Assembly (NCBI RefSeq): GCF_010731715.1
Contig: NZ_AP022587.1
Coordinates: forward strand, 5,332,001-5,396,000
Direction of reading: 5' to 3'
From: Mycobacterium stomatepiae
Lineage (GTDB): Bacteria > Actinomycetota > Actinomycetes > Mycobacteriales > Mycobacteriaceae
DNA length: 64,000 nucleotides
In this document: in pieces, positions 41,221 to 48,959 of the stretch
How the letters are laid out: each line of letters begins with the position of its first letter
Numbering within the stretch: the first letter of the stretch is position 1
Notes under the pieces: generated by a model
The model's database searches: none
Told to the model about the DNA's origin: nothing
Seen by the model: the letters and a program-made list of their open reading frames with translations, nothing else
Position numbers and translations under genes: made by a program

Positions 41221-41698
41221 GGTTCCAGCCTCAACGGTCCCGCCGAAGTCTGCAATGACCAAGTATTGTCAGATACAGACATCCCACGGATGTGTCGCAA
41301 CGTCTGCCGTCCCGCGTGGGCGTCGACGATCATCGCGCGACAATGTCCGTATTTGACATAGATGCGTCATTGCGGACGAACGGGCTTCCGGAGAGGCTGG
41401 GCTTGCAAGGGGAAACTCCAGTCACTCCATGACTGTCAGGCAACCGACAAAGCCGCCGTTGCGCAGACCTTGCGGGTGAGCCCTGGCGGCACTGATGACG
41501 CGACTGTCGAGGAAGCGGGCCGACGATCATGCTTTGTTGCTTCGTTCTGGGAGGGCTAGCTCTGTTCGGTCCGCACGGGGCGCGGCTCTATGCGGCTCTT
41601 CGACCTAAACGCAGGCCGCCCATCCGCGCCGAATTAACCGAACCGACGACGTCGCGCCAACTCGTGTTCGATCAGTTCGCCGGCGCCGTTGGCGTCCG
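41221..41698. promoter_or_regulatory. Divergent promoter region with two TGTC-N7-GACA sites
   Basis: This 478-base interval separates the AraC-type regulator (minus) and the LinD-like gene (plus). No supported gene is present; a short frame at 41362-41559 has no protein-like features. Two similar palindromes occur: TGTC, AGATACA, GACA at 41267-41281 and TGTC, CGTATTT, GACA at 41344-41358. The second extends to ATGTC/GACAT. They are 77 bases apart and are candidate operators for the adjacent regulator or another one. The rest shows nothing I recognise. Confidence 0.5.
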
Positions 41699-43883
41699 GT
41701 GATGCGACAGTCCGCGGGGATGGCCGAAACGGCGCCCGTTCCCGAGCGGTTGGTGAACTCCCCGAGCGAGCTCGCCAGACGGTGGCAGCGCAGGGCGCTT
41801 GCGGGCTTGCTCACCTTTTGGGTTCTGGCGGCCTCGGTACCGGCCGTGCTGGGGATGAGCGGCCCGTGGCGGGCATTCGGCGCCGGACTTATCGTGCCCG
41901 GTTCGGGCCTACTTTATGCAGTGCCGCCAGCACACCACCCCGTTGGCGTGGGCATGGTGATCGGTCACGCGATTCTCATCGCTGTTGAGGTGGCCGCGGT
42001 GGCGTGGATGGTCAAGCGGCACAGGGCGGCGGGCTTGGTCCTCGTCGTGGTGTCGGCCCTGCTGGTGGTGGGCTGCGTGAGCGCGCCGTACGTGGTCGTA
42101 GTGGCTGGCCACTGCGCAGGATTCCTCGGCGTGCTGGTTGCCTGCGGCTGGGCAGTCGGGATTCGCCTGATCGCCCGGGCGGACAGCGTTACCCTGGTCG
42201 CGATCATCGTGACATCAGCGATCGCTGGTGCCCTCCTGACTGCCGGTCACGGAGGTTGTGCTGGACCGCTGACCTGGATACCGTGGGCGGCCTTGGTCAT
42301 GGCGGTGGGCATGACGGCTGTGCTGTATACGCGTGCTCGGCTCGCGCGTCGCTCGGCACTGCGGGTAGGGACCCGACGGTTGGAATATCTCGATCAACAG
42401 CGCGGTGCTGAGCCTGCTAAGACGAATCCTGTTGACCTGCAATGCTCTTCAGCAACAGCTCGGGTTACTGAAGCAAACGTCCAACACTTGCAGCTGTTGC
42501 GTTATCTTCTCGGCGTCGCCATCAGCAGGCCGACGAGTGGGCAAGCTTCGACGACGAAGCCCAAGGTCCACTACAGCAATACCGCTATCAGGTGAACGCG
42601 CTCGGCTGGGCGCTTGCGATGTTCAATTATGCGCACGCTCCGGCTTATACCGTGTGCTCACCGACGCGCAGCTGGCGCTGTTCGATCGAGCGCAGCACAA
42701 GGCGGTCTGGGGCTATTGGTATCGGCAGAATCTGCTGGGTAACTGGGATTTCGTGAAGAGGCGTGCCGATCCAATTGACGTACCGCAGAACATCATGTTC
42801 TCCGGTTACTTGAACCTCCAGCTCGCTATGTACCGAAAGGCCACTGGTGACAGGCGATTCGACGATGCAGAGTCGCTGGTCTTCGAGTGGTCGCAGCGTC
42901 AACGCTTCGCGTTCGACCATCAAAAGATCAACGCGATAACAATCCGCAACTTCGATCAGGATCTGTTCTTGTGGCCGTGCGAACCGGTTCTCGGCCCAGG
43001 GCGGCGGCGCGGGTATGTCTTTCCTTACTGCAATACGGTGACGGTGGCTGGGATCGCGATCATGGATACCGTGAACGGGACAAGCTTCGGGACTGACATC
43101 GCACGCAGGGTCGACGAGGTGCTAGCCGCCGAATACACCTTGGGGGCTAATGATCTAGCAGCCTTCATGATCTCGGGTATCGGCTTGTCGGTACGCAGGG
43201 TCATGTCAGGGCCGGGTTCCACGGCTGGTGTCGCAGCGTTTATCGCACCGCTGCAGCCCGATCTGGCATGGCGTGCTTGGCAAGTCCTCAAGCGAGAATG
43301 GTTGCAGACCGGGCTTTACCGCCAGCCGGCGTCAGCTGGCCAAGAAATGCCTGACTGGGCATCGGGCGCTAAGACCAACGCTGAAACACTGGCGTCTGCA
43401 ATGCATCTGGCCTATGCCGTTGGCGACAATCGGTGGCACGCGGAGATTTGGGAGGAGGCGACCGAACAGTTGCGATTCACCGAGGACCCCGCCAACCCGG
43501 GAGTCGCTCGTTTCGAGGATGCCTCTGTGCACGCCAAAGGGATGCTGGCCTTCGGCGGGATGGGTCATTCCGGTGCTTTCAATGACATGCTGACTAAGCC
43601 GCGTCCCGTGCAGTGGGCGACCGGGCCTCGGCTTGTCGACGTCCCTCATCCGGAAGTCCTTGTGGCGAAGGCTGTATCGGATGGCCACGGGCTCGATGTG
43701 GTCGTTCATCCCGGCCGAAATAGTCAGCGTGTCGGGCTGCGTGTTGATCGACTGCGGCCCGGAGGGTGCTACCAGGTCCACGGGGCGTTAGGCGGTCCGA
43801 TTATGGCTGACGATCTGGGATGTGCGCAATTCACCGTCGATTTGGCCGGCCGCACCGTGATCGCCGTCCGCCCGACCGGATAA
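41699..43883 (+). pseudogene. Linalool dehydratase/isomerase (LinD)-like protein with membrane domain, two frameshifts
   Basis: Three frames together encode one protein. Frame A (from 41699 or ATG 41702) gives a membrane domain of about 220 residues with six hydrophobic segments, then HLQLLRYLLGVA. Frame B gives HQQADEWASFDDEAQGPLQQ and VNALGWALAMFNYAHAPAY. Frame C, from about 42652 to the stop, gives RVLTDAQ, VWGYWYRQN, NIMFSGYLNLQLAMYRKATG, and the Cys motifs WPCEP and PYCN. These match Castellaniella LinD, which interconverts linalool, geraniol and myrcene: VWGDW, NIMYKGHLNL, CEPD and QCNS. Adding one C at 42519-42520 and one at 42650-42651 restores a single frame of about 728 codons. The LinD catalytic His (GHLNL) is Tyr here (GYLNL). 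Not translatable as it stands. Confidence 0.8.
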
Positions 43884-44142
43884 AGGACGTCGGGCACAGA
43901 GATCGCGGCGGTGTCATTCCGCAAACGGCGCAAGCTTCATAAGTAGTGGCAAGTCGGCGTACCGCGACACCCATTGCGCCCTTCCGTCCGGCATTGCTGC
44001 TGCGGCGCCGGCCCAACGGGCAGGCGCGATACGCCTAAGGCCTACGTCGTATTCCGTCCAGGATGCACACTCGCCACATCGGGGTCGAGAAGCCGACCAC
44101 CCTTCGCTTCTGAATCGGTAGTGATTATCCGCGCTGTGCATA

Positions 44143-45148
44143 TCAATTCGGCAGCGTCCGGTTAATGAGGAGACCGGCCAGTGCGGCGCAAACGAGGAGC
44201 AGCACCCCCAGCCGAAACCAACTCGTGCTGTTGTCTCCTCGGATGGTCTCGTAGCCGATCTGCCGCTGAATGCTGGCGTAGACGGTCTTGAGTTCGGCAG
44301 TGTTGTCGACATGGAATGCGTGTCCGCCCGATAATTCGGCGACGCGTTTGAGGGCGTCGTCTTCGACTGGCACCGACACGTGCGCACCGTCCAACTCGAT
44401 TGTTCCGTCGGAGGTTCCAAAAGCGATGGTGGAGATCGGCACACCTTGATCGCGGGCGGCGCGCGCGGCGGTGAATTCGCCTCGGGGATTATCAGGGTCG
44501 GGCGGGTGGTTCTCCCGGCCGGTCGACTCCAGCACGATCCGTGCCGGTGGTGCCCCAGAACCTCCGCCGAGCACGGCGCCCACAGTGGCGATCGATTGCA
44601 GTGCGGCGAAGATAGCGTCGCCGACAGCGGTGCGATAAGAGACTTGCAGCTTGTCGATCGCAGTCGTGGTGGCCCGGTGGTCGGTTGTCGGGGATACCAA
44701 CACCGCTGGACTACCCGAGAAGGCGATCAGCCCCAGATTGATTCCGGGAGAGAGCTGTTCGGTGAATTGTTTACCGACTTGCTGGGCGACGGCCAGCCTG
44801 CTCGGTGCCATGTCGGTGGCGGTCATCGCCGGCGACACCTGGATCAATAACATGACGACCGCGCTTGCGCGGAATCTGCACCGCATGGGTCGGGCCGGCC
44901 AACCCCACCGTCGACGCCAACAGGGCAACCACGAGCAGGATCGCCGGCAGGTGTCGCCATCGCCGCGAGCGCGTGGGCGCCACGCGCTCCAGTATGTCCA
45001 TATTGGCAAATCGCATCAGTCGACGTCGTCGGCTGATTAGGGCCAGGACGTACAGGCCGATCAACCCGACGACGACGAACACAAACGAGAACCACCATTT
45101 GTGCTCGAAACCTGACATCGTCAATGGGCCGAGCATAGGCACCGTCAT
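44143..45148 (-). pseudogene. Rv1481-like VWA membrane protein relic
   Basis: Strongly similar to the BatA-like VWA protein Rv1481. It begins with [20 protein letters not shown] (from 45148), a membrane helix, [17 protein letters not shown] and a second helix. A frame change near 44859-44862, where the CGCGCG expected from the family is CGCG, separates it from [17 protein letters not shown]. The VWA domain and C-terminal anchor ([20 protein letters not shown]) follow. The MIDAS motif DxSxS has become Q-V-S-P-A, and the conserved FSDG loop is ESTG, so metal binding is lost as well. No moxR or DUF58 partner gene is adjacent. It lies downstream of a minus-strand M-box riboswitch. Confidence 0.85.
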
Positions 45149-45383
45149 CTCCGGGAATCCGTTCGGCGCCAGTAACTGTCGGCTTCAAGCGACAACGCTG
45201 TTTGCTGCGCGGCGCTATGCATCAGTGGATCCTTTCCGCGGGCGTGGTCGTCGGGTCAGTGGTCGGCTGCCTGGACGATCCAGGGTTGCCGAGGCGAGGG
45301 TGCGCCGGGGGCCCCAGAGAACCATCTGCGCCGTTTAGCACTCCAACGGAGCGCAACCGTAACAGGTTGATGGAGAACGGCGT

Positions 45384-45467
45384 TCAGGATCCGAACGACG
45401 AAATAGGCCCGCGGCGAAGTGGGGAGAGTACCGAATCCGCAGACGGCGGTTTATTACTCGTATCCAA
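45384..45467 (-). CDS. Possible leader peptide downstream of the left M-box
   Basis: A 27-codon frame starting at TTG 45467, with GAGGAGGTGG upstream (about 12 bases spacing). It reads MDTSNKPPSADSV then LSPLRRGPISSFGS. It lies between the minus-strand M-box and the VWA relic. The segment DSVLSPLRRGP loosely resembles DSGPYPSPRIGP of the peptide after the right-hand M-box. The start codon is weak and the gene it would serve is decayed, so this is only a candidate. Confidence 0.25.
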   Translation of the reverse strand: MDTSNKPPSADSVLSPLRRGPISSFGS

Positions 45468-45557
45468 TGGTGGTTCCCCACCTCCTCGCAACCGGGACGC
45501 ACGCGGGCGTCGCTTCACAGCACACGAGGCATTGCGCCCAGCCCGACCGGCTGAGCA

Positions 45558-45736
45558 CGCACCCCTCTCGTCAGAGCTTCGGCACTGCACGTCGTATTCG
45601 CGACCGAAAAGCCCAGCCGCAGAAGCCACTTGGGCTCAACCCTTAAGCCGGGAAGAGCTGTCCTGACCCGGGGCGTCTTTCGACGTTCGGGGTCAGTGGC
45701 CTATATCCGTACAGACGCCTCACCTAGCGAGGTGCT
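45558..45736 (-). ncRNA. M-box (ykoK-type) magnesium riboswitch, left copy
   Basis: On the minus strand this region carries the conserved M-box core: CTAGGTGAGGCGTC, then CCGAACGTCGAAAGACGCC, GGGTCAGGACAG, and the 3' motif GTGCAGTGCCGAAGCTCT. M-boxes sense Mg2+ and reduce expression of downstream genes when it is plentiful. It differs from the right copy mainly by 14 extra bases in a variable stem near 45600-45615. The downstream target on this strand is the decayed VWA gene, after roughly 400 bases of leader (45149-45557) in which only one short candidate frame is seen. Confidence 0.85.
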
Positions 45737-46102
45737 ACCGCAATTCTCAATGCTGGGCTCGCCCCGGTCAAGCCGACTGGCAGATCTCTACGCTTTCTTC
45801 ACACCAACTCGATATCTGAGCTACGTTCTCGACGGCTTCACTAGACACCGACGAAATTGCACCCGCCGCCGAGGCCGGCTCAAACCCTCGCCGTTCTCGG
45901 CAGGGGACTGGACCTTCGAATGCCGCCAGGTGTGCGCTCGGCGAGGCCTGCGCTCAGAGCACGCCCGGGGGCCGGGCTGGACACCACCCCCCCCTTCGGG
46001 AATACGGGGGAACTGAACGGATTCCGATGTCGCGGCATGCAGCTTCGCAGCAGCGGCCACGGGTTGACCCGATGAGCTGATGTGTGCCAGGCTTGTTCAC
46101 GC
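45737..46102. promoter_or_regulatory. Interval between divergent M-boxes
   Basis: These 366 bases must hold the promoters for the two outward-facing riboswitches. No supported coding region is seen; the open frames here are short and lack ribosome sites. A C-rich run (ACCCCCCCC near 45990) is followed by TTCGGG. No tRNA or terminator is recognised. Confidence 0.4.
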
Positions 46103-46267
46103 AGCACCTCGATAGGTGAGGCGTCCGCACGGATACAGGCCACTGACCCCGAACGTCGAAAGACGCCCCGGGTCAGGACAGCTCTTCCCGGCTTAAGGGT
46201 TGAGCCCAAGTGGCTTCAGCGAGTCTGATACGCCGTGCAGTGCCAAAGCTCTGACGAGAGGGGTGCG
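46103..46267 (+). ncRNA. M-box (ykoK-type) magnesium riboswitch, right copy (mgtC operon)
   Basis: Conserved M-box elements occur in order: GATAGGTGAGGCGTCC (46110-46125), CCCGAACGTCGAAAGACGCC (46148-46167), GGGTCAGGACAG, and GTGCAGTGCCAAAGCTCT near 46235-46252. The last matches the 3' part of the Bacillus ykoK M-box. Downstream on the same strand are a strong ribosome site with a short frame, a glycine-zipper protein and mgtC, so this is a magnesium-responsive leader of the mgtC operon. M-boxes are known in M. tuberculosis before Rv1535 and the PE20 operon, which ends in mgtC. Confidence 0.9.
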
Positions 46268-46366
46268 GAGACCATCTCTGAGATGTGTGCTCTCTCACCT
46301 GTGCTAGTAGGTACGACCCTGCGGGCGTGGTGAATGCCGCGTGGCTAGAAGGAGGTGAGGGCCCAA

Positions 46367-46435
46367 ATGGGAAGTGACAGTGGTCCGTATCCCAGTCCTC
46401 GGATAGGCCCATCCGGCCACCTCACGTACCGCTGA
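46367..46435 (+). CDS. Short proline-containing leader peptide of the mgtC operon
   Basis: A 22-residue frame, MGSDSGPYPSP then RIGPSGHLTYR, with a very strong ribosome site (AAGGAGGTGAG, about ten bases spacing). It sits between the M-box and the next gene, whose ATG is 46 bases past its stop. Four prolines in 11 residues recall MgtL-type leaders that couple Pro-codon translation to mgtA/mgtC expression in enterobacteria. That role here is inference. Expression is likely given the ribosome site; the function is not established. Confidence 0.5.
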   Translation: MGSDSGPYPSPRIGPSGHLTYR

Positions 46436-46481
46436 GTGGGGGGTGCAGCCGGATCCGTCTGTGCTGCAAAGGAGTTCCCTC

Positions 46482-46805
46482 ATGACCAACGTATTGACGC
46501 TGCCCACCACGCTGCGCTACCTGGCCGGCCAAACCCCACTAACGGTTGTACCGGCTGCCTGCCCGCGGACCGACTTACAGACCGAACTATCCATCGCCGC
46601 AACCCGATTCGAATTCGCGGTCGGTGTAGGTGCGATGCTGGGCGGCCTGGTCGGCCTGGGTGTGGGCGCAGCCGGTGGCTGCGTCGTCGGCGCCGCATCG
46701 GCAAGTGCCATCGGCGCCGTCGTCGGTGGCGCAACGCTGGGTATCCCGGTGGGCATCTACAGCCTGGTCCAACTCAACAACGTCGTCGGCCAGACTGCGG
46801 CCTAG
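46482..46805 (+). CDS. Small glycine-zipper membrane protein
   Basis: A 107-residue protein starting at ATG 46482 with an AAAGGAG ribosome site. The N-terminal 40 residues are polar. Residues about 47-95 form two hydrophobic helices rich in Gly and Ala (VGVGAMLGGLVGLGVGAAGG and GAVVGGATLGIPVGIYSLV), a glycine-zipper pattern typical of self-associating membrane helices. It is the first full gene after the M-box and lies 13 bases before mgtC, so it is likely involved in magnesium or acid stress at the membrane. No named family recognised. Confidence 0.7.
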   Translation: MTNVLTLPTTLRYLAGQTPLTVVPAACPRTDLQTELSIAATRFEFAVGVGAMLGGLVGLGVGAAGGCVVGAASASAIGAVVGGATLGIPVGIYSLVQLNNVVGQTAA

Positions 46806-46818
46806 CCAGGAGTGCAAC

Positions 46819-47532
46819 ATGATCGACACAATCGACATCGCCGTGCGGATCGCCGCAGGACTTGGCCTGGGCGCGGCCATCGGGCTGGAACGGCAGTGGC
46901 GATCGCGCAACGCCGGTTTGCGCACCGCAGCGCTGGTCAGTCTTGGCGCCACGCTGTTCGTCGTGATGGGTGCCTACGCGTTTACCGGTGTCAACGCCGA
47001 TCCCACCCGCGTCGCAGCCCAAGTCGCTTCCGGTATCGGCTTTCTCGGCGCTGGCGTCATCATGAAACAAGGTGCCACCATCTCGGGACTGAACACCGCC
47101 GCCACCTTGTGGGCCGCCGCTGCGGTGGGAGCGCTGGCCGGCGGGGGGCTGTTAATCCCTGCGGTGATCGGCGCAGGTGCGGTGATCGCCGCCAATATCG
47201 TCCTGCGACCGATCGGGCGCCTTCTGGACCAGCATCATGGCTCGGGAACTGAAAAGTCCTCTGCCGAATATCGATTCGAGGTTCGTTGTGCGACGCGCGC
47301 CGAAGCGCACATCCGCAGCTTGGTGTTTGACGCCATCTCGCGACCCAACCTCACCGTGCAATCGATCACCGCAATCGACCTGCCCGACGATCAAGGTGTC
47401 CGCATCGCCGCGACCGTGATTGCCGACGAACGCGACGATCACCGTATCGAAGCCGCGCTCGCTGACGTCATCAAGGCCCCCGAGGTCACCGCGGTGCGGT
47501 GGATCGCCGAGGAGATGAGCCTTGCCGACTAG
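46819..47532 (+). CDS. mgtC: MgtC/SapB-family protein
   Basis: A 237-residue MgtC homologue, close to the family length. The N-terminal membrane domain has the family signature GLGLGAAIGLERQWRSRNAGLRT, then GIGFLGAGVIMKQGATISGLNTAATLW, with four to five helices to about residue 140. A C-terminal ACT-like cytoplasmic domain (about 150-237) follows. MgtC proteins support growth at low Mg2+ and in macrophages in several pathogens, in part by lowering F1Fo ATPase activity. The upstream M-box explains regulation. The gene is convergent with the FAD-linked oxidase. Confidence 0.93.
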   Translation: MIDTIDIAVRIAAGLGLGAAIGLERQWRSRNAGLRTAALVSLGATLFVVMGAYAFTGVNADPTRVAAQVASGIGFLGAGVIMKQGATISGLNTAATLWAAAAVGALAGGGLLIPAVIGAGAVIAANIVLRPIGRLLDQHHGSGTEKSSAEYRFEVRCATRAEAHIRSLVFDAISRPNLTVQSITAIDLPDDQGVRIAATVIADERDDHRIEAALADVIKAPEVTAVRWIAEEMSLAD

Positions 47533-47569
47533 CGACAAGACCCACTCGGGCGCTCGAGCAGAGGTAGAA

Positions 47570-48949
47570 CTAGATCGCAGCGCCGGGGTTGAGAATGCCC
47601 AGCGGGTCCAAGGCCTGCTTGATGCGCTGATTCAGCGCCGTCACCTCGGGCCCGAGATAGCCGTCCAGCCAGGGCCGCTTGAGCCGGCCCACCCCGTGCT
47701 CACCGGTGATCGTGCCGCCCAATCCAATGGCCAGGTCCATGATTTCGCCGAACGCGACCTGAGCCCGTGCTGTCATCGCGGGGTCGGCGGCGTCGTACAC
47801 GATCAGCGGGTGAGTGTTGCCGTCGCCGGCGTGCGCTATCACCGAGATCATCAGGTCGTGTTCCCCGGCGATGCGGGCAATCCCGGTCACCAGGTTGCCC
47901 AGCGCCGGCAACGGCACCCCGACGTCTTCGAGTAACAGCGATCCCTTGGCCTCGACGGCGGGGATGCAGAACCGGCGCGCGGCGACGAACGCCTCGCCCT
48001 CGACCGGGTCGTCGGTGGTGAAAACGTCCGTTGCATTGTTTTCGGCGAATATCGAGGCGATCAGTTCGGCGTCCTCACCGCTGGCCCGGCCGCGCTCGTC
48101 GGAGCCGGCGACCAGCATCGCCGCAGCCCCGCGATCGAGGTCCATGCGCAGGATGTCCTCGACGGCATTGATCGCCGCCGAGTCCATGAACTCCAGCATC
48201 GCGGGCCGCAGCCGCGACGAGACCCCGAGCACCGCGTCGACCGCCGCCTCGACCGAGGCGAAGCTCGCCACCACGACGCTCGACGTGTTTTGCGCGGGCA
48301 GCAGCCGCAGCGTCACTTCCGTGACGACGCCCAGCGTGCCCTCGCTGCCGACGAACAGCTTGGTCAGCGAAAGCCCCGCCACATCCTTGAGCCGCGGACC
48401 GCCCAGCCGGACGGCGGTGCCGTCGGCCAGCACCACCTGCATACCCAGCACGTAATCGGTGGTGACGCCGTACTTGACACAACACAGGCCCCCGGCGTTG
48501 GTGGCGATGTTGCCGCCGATGCTGCAGATTTCGTACGACGACGGGTCCGGCGGATACCACAGGCCGTATTTGGCGACGGCCTTCTTCACTTCGGCGTTGA
48601 GCAGGCCCGGCTGGCAGACCGCGGTCCGGGTGACCGGGTCGACGGTGATGTCGCGCATCTTCTCCGTCGACAACACGATCCCGTTGGCCAGCGCGGTTGC
48701 CCCGCCCGACAGGCCCGTGCCGGCTCCGCGCGGGACGACGGGCACCCGGTGTGCGGTGGCCCAGCGCAGCACCGTCTGCACATCCTCGGTGCAGCGCACC
48801 CGAACCACGGCCAGTGGTGTGCCGGCCGATGGGTCGAAGGCGCGGTCGTGTCGGTAGCCGTCGGTGATGGTCGGGTCGGTCACAACCATCCCGTCCGGCA
48901 GGTCGGCGATCAGGTCGGCCAGTGTGTCTGCATTGACTGCGGTGCTCAT
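47570..48949 (-). CDS. FAD-linked 2-hydroxyacid dehydrogenase (GlcD/D-lactate type, Rv1257c)
   Basis: A 459-residue flavoprotein of the vanillyl-alcohol oxidase fold. The FAD-binding PCMH domain has VVPRGAGTGLSGGATALANG near residue 73 and IGGNIATNAGGLCCVKYGVT near 145. The C-terminal cap has VIAHAGDGNTHPLIVYD and TGEHGVGRLKRPWL. ATG 48949 (MSTAVNADT) is used rather than the longer frame to 48982. The substrate is probably a 2-hydroxyacid such as glycolate or D-lactate. It resumes the backbone order of M. tuberculosis after the accessory insertion; the stop is 37 bases from that of mgtC. Confidence 0.9.
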   Translation of the reverse strand: MSTAVNADTLADLIADLPDGMVVTDPTITDGYRHDRAFDPSAGTPLAVVRVRCTEDVQTVLRWATAHRVPVVPRGAGTGLSGGATALANGIVLSTEKMRDITVDPVTRTAVCQPGLLNAEVKKAVAKYGLWYPPDPSSYEICSIGGNIATNAGGLCCVKYGVTTDYVLGMQVVLADGTAVRLGGPRLKDVAGLSLTKLFVGSEGTLGVVTEVTLRLLPAQNTSSVVVASFASVEAAVDAVLGVSSRLRPAMLEFMDSAAINAVEDILRMDLDRGAAAMLVAGSDERGRASGEDAELIASIFAENNATDVFTTDDPVEGEAFVAARRFCIPAVEAKGSLLLEDVGVPLPALGNLVTGIARIAGEHDLMISVIAHAGDGNTHPLIVYDAADPAMTARAQVAFGEIMDLAIGLGGTITGEHGVGRLKRPWLDGYLGPEVTALNQRIKQALDPLGILNPGAAI

Positions 48950-48959
48950 CGGCCGAATT

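Larger units (their letters stand above)
45558..46267. repeat. Inverted repeat formed by two M-boxes
   Basis: The left arm (45558-45736, 179 bases) and right arm (46103-46267, 165 bases) are inverted copies with long identical stretches: the whole run from AAGCCACTTGGGCTCAACCC through GACGTTCGGGGTCAGTGGCC is shared. The arms differ by a 14-base indel and a few substitutions. The 366-base centre is not repeated. This looks like an inverted duplication of one riboswitch rather than an insertion sequence; no transposase is present. Confidence 0.85.

Noticed and set aside
41362..41559. 65-codon frame in the divergent promoter region
   Set aside because: No ribosome site, no family resemblance; overlaps a probable regulatory region.
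45630..46016. Short open frames inside the M-box arms and their interval
   Set aside because: They are mirrored by the inverted repeat and explained by the riboswitch RNA. No ribosome sites precede them.
45558..46267. Insertion sequence or IS terminal repeats
   Set aside because: The inverted arms match the M-box core on each strand. There is no transposase and no target duplication recognised.
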